A stretch of 64,000 nt of DNA from Pseudevernia furfuracea (Eukaryota > Ascomycota > Lecanoromycetes > Lecanorales > Parmeliaceae). The notes under the pieces were generated by a model that made no database searches, was not told the origin of the DNA, and was given only the letters and a program-made list of their open reading frames with translations. Below are positions 10,126 through 23,202 of the stretch, piece after piece (positions within the stretch are counted from its first letter, which is position 1; the number at the start of each line of letters is the position of its first letter). Made by a program: the position numbers and the translations under genes. Location of the stretch: the NCBI GenBank assembly GCA_022315425.1, contig JAIUPT010000032.1, forward strand, positions 1,662,501 to 1,726,500. The letters run 5' to 3'.

Positions 10126-11192
10126 GCGATGTGTCCATGGAGATCGCTTTCACCAGTGATGGGATCGACTATGCTCTAAAGTCCCTACCACGCCCAAATA
10201 TCTTGATGGGTTAATAGCTGTATTCGAATTACGCCTTTTCATAGAAGTACTCATCAAGAAATTTTGCTTTACCGCTCCACATGATGATGCCTCCATGTTC
10301 ATCCTGTACGATGGTTCTGCAAGTGCGACATGGCCATCTTGATGAGCGTCCTGAGACTGAATGATAACATAGTCCACAGCCAAAAGCTTATATACATTGT
10401 TTTAGATCCTCAGATTCTCCTACAACGCCAGTTGTAACGATAATGAAAATGAAGAGATACCGAGCATTTCTCGGTTTCTCCGTCGGCAATGTCTGCACCC
10501 TGGTTGAAGTCTCCAAGTCCTTCAACATTGTGTCTCAGAGCAGCCTAAAACATTTTCTGTTGCAGTTCTTGAACAAAACCTTTTTGACAGGTAATCATGC
10601 ATTCACGCTATCAAGGAGACAGTTCTTCAACCTTACTTTGATATAATGATGTTTTCGAGACATCCACTAACACCGAGACTCGGATTCTCGGACATTGATC
10701 CCCATTCGGTCCGACTCTGAGATCTTCAATCACCAAATGCATGTTATCACCGACAATATTCTCTACTTCCATTACTTTTCTTTACACATCCTGATCATAT
10801 AGCCGGGCGAATTACGCAATGGGCTCTGAAAAGGTGCTCTTCACATGACTGTGGACATACGAAGTCAGCTCTCATCGATTTCCCTATCTGGCCTAGCAGC
10901 CGAGCAGCGCCGCCCTCGTATTCTCGAGGATCCGAGGACTCCCATCGCCATTTTACACGGCTTTTGTATCATAGCTCCGTTGACATGGAAACACCTAGAG
11001 TCTAGGATGAGGAGAACCAGAGACTATCACAAAATCTTGCGGTCTATAAGAAGTCAAGGCACTCCCATGCCGATTCTAACCTTCCTCTTTCCACAAAGCA
11101 AGAAGACTACTGCTTTGCCCAATCATCTTCTAGCAGCACCTTCTCACCTCAGAAACAGTTCTCCATTTACATCGCAAACCAAATTATTTACC
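10126..11192. other. Intergenic, GT32 to SDR
   Basis: No separate gene recognised. From an ATG at 10845 the SDR frame is open without a stop for 116 codons before the SDR core. That stretch has no family similarity and is more likely 5' leader. Confidence 0.45.
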
Positions 11193-12086
11193 ATGTCTCA
11201 CGTCATCGTCATCACTGGTGCTTCCAGCGGCTTCGGCAACATGTCCGCTAAGGCTCTCGCTAAAGCCGGTCATATTGTATACGCCGGCATGCGTGATCCC
11301 ACCCCCGACAACGCTTCCGTCAAAGACATCAAATCTTTTGTCGAAAAAGAAAAGGTCGACATGCGCCCTGTGGCCTTGAACGTCGTCAGCGAAGAGTCCC
11401 TTACGACTGGCATCGACGAAGTGTTGAAAGAAGCCGGCAAAATCGACGTTCTAATCCATAATGCCGGCCACATGAGCTTTGGACCTAGCGAGGCTTTCAC
11501 CCCGGAGCAGCTAATGTCCGAGTATGATGTCAACTGCGTCGGGACCCACCGTCTCAACCGCGTTGTGCTTCCTCATATGCGCAAAGCGCGCAAAGGCTTG
11601 CTCGTCTGGGTCGGCTCAAGTAGCACACGAGGCGGCGTTCCCCCCTATCTTGGCCCCTACTTCGCAGCCAAAGCCGCCATGGATGCGCTTGCTGTCTGCT
11701 ATGCAGGCGAGCTGACTCTCTGGGGCATCGAATCTTCCATCATCGTGCCGGGAGCTTACAGCAAAGGGACCGCCCATTTCGCCCATGCGGCAACGCCCGA
11801 AGATAAGGCGGTTAATGCGGAGTACGAGGATGGAGCGTACAACGGGTATCATCAGCGCATCCTGGATGGACATGTTCGCGTCGAGCCGAAGGATTCGGAC
11901 CCGGAGGATGTGGCGAGGGCGATTGTTGATGTGGTGGGGAAGCCGTATGGGAAGAGGCCTTTCCGTGTGCACGTTGGCACGGAAGCTGATCATAGTCATT
12001 TGATCAATCCGGTGGCTGACTTCGCGAGGGAACAGACTATCAAGGATATGGATCTGAAGGACATACTTGCTGTCAGAGGGGCATGA
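11193..12086 (+). CDS. Short-chain dehydrogenase/reductase (classical SDR)
   Basis: A 297-residue NAD(P)-dependent oxidoreductase. The start at 11193 (MSHVIVITGASSGFG) places the cofactor motif TGxxxGxG at residues 8-15, typical for the family. HNAGHMSFG matches the NNAG structural motif. The catalytic Ser lies in WVGSSST (around residue 142) and Tyr156/Lys160 in YFAAK. The C-terminal half contains family-like SSIIVPGAY. The classical subfamily is clear, but the substrate is not. It lies about 3.4 kb from HR-PKS 1 beyond a gene-poor stretch, so membership of the PKS cluster is possible but unsupported. Confidence 0.88.
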   Translation: MSHVIVITGASSGFGNMSAKALAKAGHIVYAGMRDPTPDNASVKDIKSFVEKEKVDMRPVALNVVSEESLTTGIDEVLKEAGKIDVLIHNAGHMSFGPSEAFTPEQLMSEYDVNCVGTHRLNRVVLPHMRKARKGLLVWVGSSSTRGGVPPYLGPYFAAKAAMDALAVCYAGELTLWGIESSIIVPGAYSKGTAHFAHAATPEDKAVNAEYEDGAYNGYHQRILDGHVRVEPKDSDPEDVARAIVDVVGKPYGKRPFRVHVGTEADHSHLINPVADFAREQTIKDMDLKDILAVRGA

Positions 12087-14230
12087 GTTGGGCCTAGATT
12101 GTCAAAGAAGGTCTGGTGAATTTGGTAGCTACCATATTGGAACGGCGGTCTAACGCGCGTGTTATTGGCAACGGTGAAAAGGAAGTATGGCTTGGTGAAA
12201 ACAGTGTCAATATTGAGAGTCTGCTACCTCAAACGGTCCAATCGCTTGCATGTATGCCCGCCCAATACCCATCTTACAGAACTCCCAGGTATGAAGTATC
12301 ATCGACATCGCCAACAGTGTGAAAATACTAGAGTATTGCGTTTACAGAACCACATGTCCTAATATTCCATCCTTTGTACCAAATCGGGCAGGCTCAGACC
12401 ATCTACCATCTCTCTCATCAATCACGACCCAGACACTCCATTCCACACTTCTACCCCACCCCTTCCCCTTTGTCGAGAGATCGAATACGTGATCTGTCAA
12501 TTCTCTCACACTCTATCCGTGCACGAATTGCTGCGCGACAATGTCGCCAGCAAAGGGAATAGATGTGATACGGGACCTCCTTGCCGGGCCTTCCTTCTTC
12601 CACCCCAAGAATACCTATCGCAGAGCCGACTAGTCCTCTCATTGTATCACTTTATTGGAAGGATCGACGTGGAAGGATCGACGTTCTGACGAATTTGTAC
12701 GAGGAGCTTAAGTAGACTGGCAAGACGCTAGATTGAAGCTTGTTACTAGCGTCTCTGCAATTTTTCCCAGTGAGGTACTGTCACCGTACTGTTGGGTTTT
12801 TTTTCGGTCTTGGCATTGAGTGATTTGCTCACTAGGTAAGGTAATTGAGTGAAAGCGGAACTATGAGGTTTTTCTATGGAGTTTGAGGGAAATTTCTGTA
12901 CAGTGGGCGTGTGTATTCAGGTCTATGACCTCTATGACCACCTGTATGTACCGTAATACTCATTGCTAATGCAATCCAGTCACATATAGCCCTAGCCCTA
13001 CTCTAGATCTGTAGCCGAAATCCGAAATCACCTTAGGTACCACGCTACTCGACATCCTACATACCTAATACAAGCAACCTTAACACCTTTTCAAGAGAGA
13101 CACCTTTGTGCTTCCTGAGTAGTAAGGTCGCATACACAATAGCGGAGAAGAGACCTGTCACGTTCCGAACATCTTGTGCGGCAGTCTGAAACATCACATC
13201 TAGCAAGTAAATCCCGTGTGTAGGATACCAAACACAATTCTATAATTCATGCGCTTGTAGAGCCTTCAAGCCTTGCAAGTCAAGCCATCTCGTCTAGATA
13301 AGAGTTGTGCCGTGAATTGTGCATCGCAGTAAAGAGGCTCGTATGGGCGGGCTAATGGTCCACAGATCAGAGATCGAGGCTGTACTTGACAGGTCTAGGC
13401 CGGTGCAAATTCTGGGCGAACCACGACCTCTCCATACATCGCTGCAATCTTGACCAGTGCAGGCCAATAGATTAATAGTCTGGACAACTAGGCTGTTCCT
13501 TTTTTTGTACCTAGGTATGCCAACGAGCCATTAAGACCGCTACTGTTTCCCCCCCGTTCTTGGCCAAGTATGGGTCGGGTCACGAGAGTGGTCTCTGTCG
13601 GACATCTTTGCTCATTGACACGAATCTTCCTTCGACGACTTCCTATGAGATAGAGTAGGATCTGGCTTTTGGAATAGAAACCCGGAAGCTTCCGGCCCTC
13701 CTAGCTATAGCGAATTTTATTGTCATAGGGCATGTAGGCAACATATTTGTAGAATGTAGTAGTTGATAAAGATCTACGAGGAAGTTCTAAGTCTATGTAA
13801 CCAGGCCGCGGCAGCGGACAGAGAATTCTCACGCCAACCGGATTGGGCGATAGCGTCCGTGGGAAGAAGGTTTCTAGGTAGATTCGAACAAATTTTAACC
13901 TCCAGCCGATGAGGAAAATTTTAGACTCGAGATAAAGATATGCTTGTGTTTGGAGAAGTGGTGTTAGAACACGAGAGGCAAGATCATGGCTATACAATTA
14001 CAAGGTGGAGGCTGAAACTATTGGACTTTTATCTAGAGTCAAAACTACGAGAAAGTTGAGTAGCTGAGGACCATACATCGAGCTTCGTAAGGTTTGAAAT
14101 CGAAGCCTCATCGTTGTGGTTGTCTAACGACGACTACGTTATTGGCCGTTCCTGGCATGAAATCAAAACGAAGAACCGTGAGTTCTCTGGGAGTCTGTGT
14201 TCTCCTCTCGACTTCCGCATTCTGCATCTT
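12087..14230. other. Gene-poor 2.1 kb left of the polyketide cluster
   Basis: No gene supported. A 98-codon frame on the minus strand (13701-13997) and other short frames lack recognisable motifs. Several stretches have scattered CTAGGTA-type words, but I could not define a transposon boundary. It may hold decayed mobile DNA. Confidence 0.4.
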
Positions 14231-15067
14231 TCACCGATACATTGCTCGATCGACCACCCAATTCAATGCCGCGGTCAAGTCTTCCATTGCTTCTTGTCCT
14301 CTCGGCACAATATGAGCACCTTTATGATCATACACCTTGGTCTTTCGCGGATTGCACAGTGTCACGATCCCCTTCGAGAACTCGCGATAAGCGTCGCTTC
14401 TCCCTATGATATGAGCGGTCGGAATTTCGATTCTCGCGGAATGTGTATCTCCGTGCATCTTGATGGGCGTCACGTCCTTTCCCGTGGCAAGAGCGGAGAC
14501 GTCGAATGGTGGCGTACCGCCAATGAGGACGGCGAACTTGAATGTGAGGTTCGGTGCTTGGTAGAGCAGGAATGACGCAGCAACCTCAGCTCCTTGTGAA
14601 AAACCTAGTATGCCCTCAAAGGGCCCGTCTTCCTCTACTATCTCGTCAAGATACTCATGGGCTCGAAGTAATTGTGATGCACTAGCGTCGAGCTCGTAGA
14701 AGCATCGGTAGGGAGGCGAATACATTTCACGAACATCTGTCACATGAACAATCAGCCTTTGCTAGGTCTTTCAAAAACAGTGCATGATCAGAGTCTAGTG
14801 CCTCCACAGATTTACCAGTTGTAGGCGTGGTATCTACTTCGCCATCGGGGTACACGAATTCGTACTCTCCAAAGTTCATCTCAAGGTCGCCTGTTGAGCC
14901 GTATTAGTGTCTGATAGAAGAGGACTTTGACCATGTATACTCACGAAGCAGCTGCACCATTGCCTGGCGGTTCAGATCAGCGATCGGATTCCAAGAGTCC
15001 AACGTTCTTCTCGACTTACCGAGCCGCTAATCCCCATGCCGTGGATACACAGAATCTTGGGCTTCAT
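14231..15067 (-). CDS. FSH1-family serine hydrolase, LovG-like
   Basis: Alpha/beta hydrolase of the FSH1 family. Four exons on the minus strand, 15067-15020, 14963-14945, 14890-14816 and 14736-14231, with introns of 56, 54 and 79 bp, give 215 residues. It opens MKPKILCIHGMG, the family start. Exon joins restore VYPDGEVDTTPTTDVREMYSPP. The catalytic triad is visible as Ser94 (GFSQG), Asp162 (GRSDAYRE) and His189 (GAHIVPR). It is transcribed away from HR-PKS 1 with 415 bp between the start codons. In the lovastatin pathway the FSH-family enzyme LovG releases the chain from LovB, an HR-PKS without a thioesterase. HR-PKS 1 also ends at its ACP, so the same job is inferred here. Confidence 0.87.
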
Positions 15068-15482
15068 CTCGAATCTTGTTGCACCATTTCAAAAGTTCAA
15101 ATCGGATATGAGTCGCTTTTTGAGAGGGTAGTGATAAGGAATGGAAAGTAGTAGAAGAATGTGCATGTTTAAGACAGGGACATTTTGACTCGCATGATGC
15201 AATATGTCATTCAGTTCTCTGTCGGGACCACTTAATTGGCCAGTGTGGAGTAATGTCTCCGGACGGCTCATGACGGCTCTGCTGCAGTTGTTCGTGTGTG
15301 GTTCATCGGCCGTGCCCCTTATCCGCCTGCAGGCCTGCCTTGCTTTCAATTAATGCAGGGAGATGCATTCCCTGGTTATTAGTAAATACGAATTCCGACT
15401 CGGACACGCGTCGCAAAGAATGAATACTCACGGGGCGTTATATCGTTATATCGGTCCGATTACCGGCAACACAGATTCTACC
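15068..15482. promoter_or_regulatory. Bidirectional upstream region of FSH hydrolase and HR-PKS 1
   Basis: This 415 bp must drive both divergent genes and suggests co-regulation. A CGG-N8-CCG inverted pair (15452-15465), the layout bound by many Zn2Cys6 fungal regulators, lies 17 bp upstream of the PKS start. One copy of such a short motif is weak evidence. In-frame ATGs at 15363 and 15420 lie upstream of the chosen PKS start at 15483. Confidence 0.4.
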
Positions 15483-18400
15483 ATGGACACAAAAATGACT
15501 ATGAGCGTTGACACCGGGATTGCCATCATTGGCATGGGCTGTCGCCTTCCAGGGAACGCAACGTCGCTGGAAAACTTCTGGGAGCTTTTGATTCACGGGC
15601 GGAACGGTTGGAGTGAAGTACCCCCAGAGCGATGGAATGCTACTGCATACTATCATCCCAGCGGAGAAAGAAAGGGAACGGTAAGCTGACATCCTTGAAG
15701 AGTCATTTTGATAAAATCTCATGGGGTCCAGACGAGCATTAAAGGTGGCCACTTTATCAATGGCAATATTGCGCACTTTGATACGCAATTTTTCTCAATC
15801 ACCCCTAGTGAGGCTAAGACCATGGATCCTCAGCAACGTATGCTCCTGGAGGTGACGTATGAAGCCTTTGAGAATGGTGAGAGGCTAATCTACACGTGCC
15901 GTTCAGCAAACAAGTCCCCTCTGCTGACAGACGTTCGTGCCAGCTGGTATCCGTATGGAAGACCTACTCGGAAGCAAGACTTCATGCTTCGTGGGCGATT
16001 TTTCCTCACGAGACTTTGAGATCAACATGAACAAGGACACAGAGAACAGTGCGATGCTACAGTTGTCTGGCAACACTATGTCTATTATATCTAATAGAAT
16101 CTCTTACTTCTTCGATTTGCAGGGTCCGAGTATGACTGTTGATACGGCATGTTCCTCTGGTCTAGTCGCGCTCCATCTGGCGTGCCAAAGTATCAGGTCT
16201 GGGGAATCGAATATGGTAAGTCGGCACGTTTTGCTCTGCCTTTTAACTTTCTTTACAATTATTCTTGGCACTACCTGCAGCATCTGATTTGTTTCGATCC
16301 CCAGTAGCTAATCAACGCATAGGCGATCGTGGCAGGTGTGAACCTGATGCAATCACCGGACATGACCATGGCTTTAGACGCGCTACATTTGCTGAGCCCT
16401 GACGGGAAATCCTACGCATTTGACTCCAGGGCCAATGGATACGGACGTGGAGAAGGCTTCGCAGTATTAATCTTGAAGCCCGAAAACGCTGCCATAAGAG
16501 ACAACGACACGGTCCGTGCGACTATACGCGGCTCTGGTTGCAATCACGACGGCAAGACGAGAGGGTTGCACCTTCCTAGTGCAGATGCTCAAGAAGCGCT
16601 TATCCGGGAAACATATGCAAGAGCTGGGCTTGATATGAAAGATACGGCGTACTGTGAAGCTCATGGACCGGGCACTGCTGCGGGGGATCCGCTAGAGGCT
16701 AAAGCACTCGCGGCAACGCTCGGCAAAGCACGAGAATCTACATCACCTCTGATGATCGGTTCTGTAAAGACCAATATCGGACATCTAGAGGGTGCAGCTG
16801 GCCTGGCTTCTGTGATCAAGACAGTATTGGCGCTTGAAAGAGGCGTTATCCCACCGAGTGTCAACTTCAAGACTCCTACTCCTCGAATTCCTTTTGCTAG
16901 TAACAATCTAGAGGTAGTAACTCCATTTTTACATGTGTGATCTTATTGCTTACGCGGTCGATTTCAGGTCATCACCGAGCCCAAAGACTGGCCTGAAGGT
17001 GTTCGCCGAGCCAGTGTCAACTCTTTCGGTTTTGGTGGTACCAACTCGCATGTGATTCTCGAAGCCGCACGTCCACCGCATGGAACTACCAGTGGCTTCG
17101 CCGCAAGCTGTCTTCCAGACTGGGTCGAGGTTGTGGCTAATGGCGTTCATGGCTCGACCGAGGTAATGCAGCCCAGGCTGTTTTGCTGGTCTACTGATGA
17201 CGAGAAAGGCATGGTAAGGCTATGCGAAAATTATGCTCAATACGTGAGCTCTATTGAAAGCTATCACGCTAGTGCCGACGACGACAGGAGTCTTACAGAC
17301 GATTTATGGTACACTCTGGCGCACCGGAGGAGTACCCTCAAATGGAAATCATGGTGCCTTGCTTCGACAATCGAGGAGCTCCACCAAAAATTGACGAATG
17401 GCATCAGCAGACCAATCGGATCGTCCAAAGCCCCCCAGATGGCTTTCGTGTTCACTGGTCAAGGCGCGCAATGGCATGCAATGGGCCGAGAACTGTGGAC
17501 TTACGAAGTGTACCGGGAGAGCATTCAGCGAGCGAACGCTTTTTTGGCATCGGCTGGTTGCTCTTGGTCAGTGATTGGTAAGCGTTGCCCTGCTTGTGCG
17601 GTTTATACGTTTCATCTAATTGAGATGTGTTATCAGATGAGCTCAATCGCGATGCGAATGTCTCAAAGCTCAATGCAGCCATCTATAGCCAGCCTTTATG
17701 CACTGTCATTCAAGTGGCTCTAATACAGCTCTTGAGATCATGGGGTATTCATCCACGGGCGGTGGTTGGCCATTCAAGTGGTGAAATCGCGGCCGCTTAC
17801 TGCATGGGTGCCCTGTCTTTGGAGTCAGCATGGAAGCTGGCCTATGAACGTGGACAACTTTCCAAGCTCCTCCAAGCCGGTTCTGGGGCCATGATGTCCG
17901 TTGGCCTTGGTGAGACTGAGGTTAATACGTATCTCGATCGAATTGTACAAGGCAAAGCAATTGTTGCATGTACTAACAGCCCTTCTAGCGTGACCCTGTC
18001 TGGTGATGTGTGCGCGCTTGACCAACTGGATAAAATTTTCAAGACTGATGGCATCTTTGCTCGGAAGCTGAAGGTTGAAGTCGCATACCATTCGCACCAC
18101 ATGAAAGCCGTCGCCAATACATACTTGGAAGCGATCAAAGACGTTACTACCCAATCATCTTCCGCGGATCCAGAAGTCAAGATGTTCTCCTCAGTGACCG
18201 GTGATGTTATCGATAATAACGCATTGACACCCGAGTATTGGGTCGCAAACCTCGTCTCACCGGTTAGATTCTCCGACGCTGTGCATAAGCTGTCTACGTA
18301 TCACCCTGGAAAACGACCTCGCCGGGGGGTCAGTGAGAAATTCGCATACTTGTGGCTAGAGGTTGGCCCCCATGGTGCTTTGGCAACGCCTGTGAGACAG

Positions 18401-21400
18401 ACGCTCGATGACAATACGACTGGGTACTTTTCTGTGCTGCAAAGAGGTAAAAGCGCGATCAGCACTGCGTTGGCCGTTGCAGGGGAACTTTGGTCTCGGG
18501 GCTACACTGTAAACCTCGGCTCCACAAACAACTATAATGGAGCAAAAGCGAAGCAGCCATCTCTTCTAACAGATGCGCCGACATATCCTTGGAATCACGG
18601 CGTAGAGTACTGGGCGGAGCCAAGACTTAGCACTGCGCATCGTTTCCCAAAGCATCCTCGTCAGGACCTACTCGGCAGTCCAGTAGAAGGTTCGAATGAG
18701 CCCGCCTGGAGACACTTCCTGCGTATGTCCGAGAACCCTTGGATGGAGGATCATCAGGTACAATAATATCCCCCGTGTCAAGTTTCAATCATGCTGACAA
18801 GTATCAGATACGACTGAGCATCCCATACTGCAGTGCTGGTTTGATGACAATGGCTGTGGAAGGCGCAAAGCAGCTGGCTGAAGACGTGGGGTTGCGGGTG
18901 TCGGGCTACGAACTACGGGACGTCCAATTTCTACAAAACCCAATGATACCCCCCGAAGAAGACGGGGTGGAGGTCGTGATGCAGTTTAGAACTTCGACGC
19001 CTGAGGTATCAAACTCTGATCTCATCATGCATGCTTTCATTATCGACTCACTAGCGCCTGGACAAAAAGATTGGCAACGAAATTGCTCAGGCAAGATTGT
19101 GACACACGTCCAGGCCAGTGAGCTGACCGTATCACGAAATGACCAACACTACATGGACCAATACGACAGCATTACCGCTGCATGCAAACATGAAAAGAAC
19201 GCAGAAGCTTTCTATGTCGAACTTGCACAGGTAGGGATGGCATTCGGTGTCACCATTCGAAACCTGGTCCGGATTAGCTCTTCAACGGAGAAATCCTCCT
19301 GCAGCATCCGAGTGCCCAATACCGCGGCGACAATGCCCGAGAACTTTGAATACCAGCACGCAATCCACCCCGCCCTGTTGGAAAGTTTGACCCACATGAT
19401 GATCCCAGACCTGACAGGCCCCAAGACAGCACTCAAAGAGACTCTGGTTCCTTCATTCGTCGAAAGTGTGTACATATCTAACGACGTCACAACAAAGCCG
19501 GGTGACGAACTACAGGGATATGCGACTGCGAGTTGGCACAACGATAGCCTGGCAGAAGGCAACATCATTGCATTGGGCCTTCATAAGATTCAGCCGCTCG
19601 TCGTCATTACTAGAATGCAATGCAAGGTTTTAGCCCCTTGGGATATCGGGTCGAATGAGTGGCAGCCTGGTATTGAAACATCCACGTAATACCGAAAACT
19701 CTGCAGCCAAATGACCTGGAAAGCTGACCCAGAGAGTTTCCACCCAAATGAGTTTGTTGATCTCGAAAAATACTTTGACTGCCTGTTTCACAAGACTCCC
19801 ACTCTCAAGGTCCTGCAGGTCGGAAGCAATCCAGTGAACATCACTGCCGCGTTGTTAGAGGTCGCAACAAGTAATGGCAGTCACCTGCCTCTTTTTACCT
19901 CTTTGGTATACACTGCCGAGTCGGCTAAGGCTATCGCCGATGCTGGCATCGAGCTCGCAAAATGGAACCCTTATGTTCGATATGAGATGCTCAACCTCGA
20001 AGAAGATCCGGCGGAGCAAAACTTTGAGCCCAATATATACGATCTAGTAATCGCTGATGCAACAGGGCAGACTGCCAAACGAATGAAATGTTTCATGTCA
20101 CATATCAGGGCTTTGATGAAGCCAAAAGGCACACTGCTCATTGAAGGAGATGTCACTGAGATTGCAGACGTCGGGTCTGGTACCTTTGCCTCCACCAATT
20201 GGAACCATGGGAAGACTACTGTTCATCCCATTGTCGTTGATGGTTGGAAGAGAGTTCTGATGGAGCATGGCTTTGCCAGTGGCCCAATCCTATGCAGAGA
20301 CACTACAGAGCCAAAGGTAGGCCGAACACAATTGATCGTCGCCACCACTGCTGCAAACAGTGGCGATACCTTGCAGGAACGCGGTGAAGCAGTCATCGTA
20401 CAGCCAGCCGATGCAGGTCAAGAACTTTCAGTGTTGATGACGAAAATCGTTGAGAGACTTTCGGCACTTGGATTCAATACAACCATATTAGACATGTCTA
20501 CTGCCGTTGAACGTGCGCTGGAGTCGTGTCTTGTGGTCAACATGGTGGAACTCGAGGAACAGCTCCTGTCAAACATGGAACCCACAACATTCGAAGCTAT
20601 GAAGAGCTTGGTCCTGCGGAGTAAGTCCCTACTGTGGGTGACAATGGGCGGTGTCATGACGGGAGAGAGCCCTGCAATGAACATGGCGACCGGCTTCGCG
20701 CGCGCACTACGCTATGAGACCGACTCGAAGAATTTCGCTACTCTAGATTTAGGCGTTGCCACTCAACTCAGCCAGAGTACCAATCACGACCAAAATGTAG
20801 ATGTGATTGGCAGACTGGCTCTCTCGCTCTGCGAGGAGGCTGCTGCAGCGACATTCGAACGGGAATTTGCCTGTCATGAAGGGCACTTGTATATCCCAAG
20901 AGTCGGTCCACTCGAGACTCTGAACAATTGGATGAATGGCCTAGACGAGCAGGTCAGGTTTGAAAAGGTTCGCTTGGATCAAATAGACTGTCCAATTCAG
21001 ATCGCCTCGAAGACCGAAGGTGAGATCGAGAGATTACACTTCAAGGAAGTCTCAACCGCGTTGAATCCCATTGGAGAAAACCAGGTCCAAATTAACGTCA
21101 AGGTTTCAGGCTCGAACATGGCTGATCTGACGACTCCAACAGAGAAAATGGGCTTGGAGTGCGCCGGGATCATCACGGAGCTTGGCCGAAGAGTTCGCCA
21201 TCTGAGGAAAGGCGATAGGGTAATGGCCATTGGACCAGGTTGTCATCGCACCGCTGTCATAACGTCTGAGGAGCTATGCCAGCGTATTCCAGAAGGTATT
21301 TCATTTGAGCAAGGCGCATCGATGCCACATGCCTATTGCACGGCCTTTTTAGCGCTCGTCAAAAACGCACGCCTTAAGACTGGTGAGAGTGTCTTGATCC

Positions 21401-23202
21401 AAGAGAGTCCAGACGGGGTTGATCAAGCGGCTGCCGAAATCGCACTTCAACTTGGCGCTGAAGTATTCATTGCGACAAACTCTCTTGAGAAACGAGCCTT
21501 TATGATCGAACAATTACATATTGTAGAAACTCATGTTCTGGAAATGGACCCATTCGAGCTTTCAAGAAGGCTCACGCGCCTAACAAAAGATAAAGGTGTT
21601 AACGTGGTAATCGGTAACTCGCAAGGAAAGTTTATGAGACAGTCGTGGAACTGCATTGCCAAATATGGTCGTTTCGTCAACCTATATACCGGTGGAGGAC
21701 TAGAAGACACTACAGATCTAGATATGCGGCCCTTCAAGCGGAGTGCAACCTTTTCCTCCGTGGATCTCATGGGTCTTCTCCAACATGATTCCGACGAAGT
21801 CTCTGGGATTTTCCGAGAAGTACGCTGTTTGCTAGATGAAGGCAAAATTTCACCAATATCGCCAATCACCGCCTACAGCTATGACAGGATTCAAGAGTGG
21901 TTTGAGACTCTGCGCTTAGGCGAAATGCGAGGGAAGACCGTTTTATCTGCCCAAAGTGAAGATCTCGTTCCGGTACGTCAACTGAGTGAGCATTGCATTG
22001 AATCCTACTGACCTGCACTCCAGTTCGTGCGTGCAGCCTCTAAGCCGTTCAGACCCAATCCAAACTCTTCATACCTGTTGCCGGGGGGTCTCGGTGGCCT
22101 CGGAAGAAGCATTGCACAATGGCTCATAGAGCATGGCGCCAGATCGCTCATCTTTCTCTCAAGATCAGGAGCCCACAATCTCGACGCCGCTTCTTTCGTG
22201 ACCGATCTCAAAGCTCAAGGTGTCCAGATTGGAGTCTACCAATGCGATATCAGCAATCTTCACCAAGTAAAGGAGGCTATCGCGACCTGTAGTTCCATCT
22301 TTCCTCCAATTCGCGGCGTCATACAATGCGCAATGAACCTTCGCGACTCCGCGTTCGAAAATATGACCGCCGAAGAGTGGCAAGCCGTTGTCGCGCCCAA
22401 AGTCCACGGAAGTTGGAACTTGCACGCTTCTCTTCCCCAGGATATGGATTTCTTCATCATGCTTGCCTCCTTCGTAGGTGTCACCGGAAACCGTGGCCAG
22501 GCCAATTACGCCGCCGCCAACGCCTACCAAGATGCCCTTGCTCTCCATCGCAGAGCAAGAGGACTACCCGCCACCGCGATCGATCTGGGCTGGATGCATG
22601 AAATCGGCGTGGTGGCTGATATGGTTGGGCAGATGTTCAGACTGCGCAATTCCGGATTCGAGGGTATGAGGGAACATGAGCTGCTTGTTGTGCTCGAGGC
22701 TGCTATCACCGGCAAGATCCGCGGTAAAGAAGGCACGACCGTTCCGAGCCAGATCATCACCGGTGTCTGTACCGGAGGCATGATCGAAAGGAGCGGGGCT
22801 AGGGATCTCTCCTGGATGAACGATGCCAAGTTCTCATATCTGAAGACTGTGGACTCTAGGGAGACGAAGGGAGCTCGCAATACCGGCAGCGATGCCTCAC
22901 AGCTGAAACGACGCCTGCGTGAAGCCAGCACCAGGAATGATGTCACGGCAGTGGTTAAGGAAGCGCTGATGGCGAAATTGGTCCAGTCCACTGGGCTGGA
23001 CATCCGGGATGTCGATGAGAATAAACCCTTTCATGCGTTGGGGTTGGACTCACTGGTGGCCATCGAAATCAGAGGATGGGCGAAGAGGGAGCTGAAGGCT
23101 GAGGTTTCGGGGGTGTTCATCTTGGGTAATGCGAGTATTAAGGAGGTCGCCGCGACGATGGCTGAGGGTTCGGGGCTGGTTGATAAAGGGATCTGGGAGT
23201 AG
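15483..23202 (+). CDS. Highly reducing-type polyketide synthase 1, KS-AT-DH*-MT*-ER*-KR-ACP
   Basis: Iterative type I PKS of about 2410 residues. Exons: 15483-15680, 15732-15876, 15944-16215, 16323-16913, 16968-17577, 17637-18757, 18808-19658, 19707-21972, 22024-23202. The join at 19659-19706 is weak: it removes an in-frame TAA at 19687. KS is intact (DTACSSG about residue 182, EAHGPGT, NIGHLEG), as are AT (GHSSG about 650), KR (GGLGGLG about 2038, YAAAN) and ACP (LGLDSL about 2359). The DH keeps His in EDHQIRLSIPYC but loses the Gly and Pro of HxxxGxxxxP, and its Asp is Glu (HPALLESLTH). The MT is half length with VLQVGSNP instead of a GxGxG motif. The ER dinucleotide motif reads SPDGVDQAAAE. 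There is no thioesterase. Product class: probably little-reduced, inferred. Confidence 0.88.

Noticed and set aside
13701..13997. 98-codon minus-strand frame in the gene-poor region
   Set aside because: No motif, no plausible splice extension and no family resemblance. It could be a relic but cannot be supported.
15363..15482. Upstream ATGs (15363, 15420) as start of HR-PKS 1
   Set aside because: They add residues not found in the family. The ATG at 15483 has a better context and gives a normal KS N-terminus.
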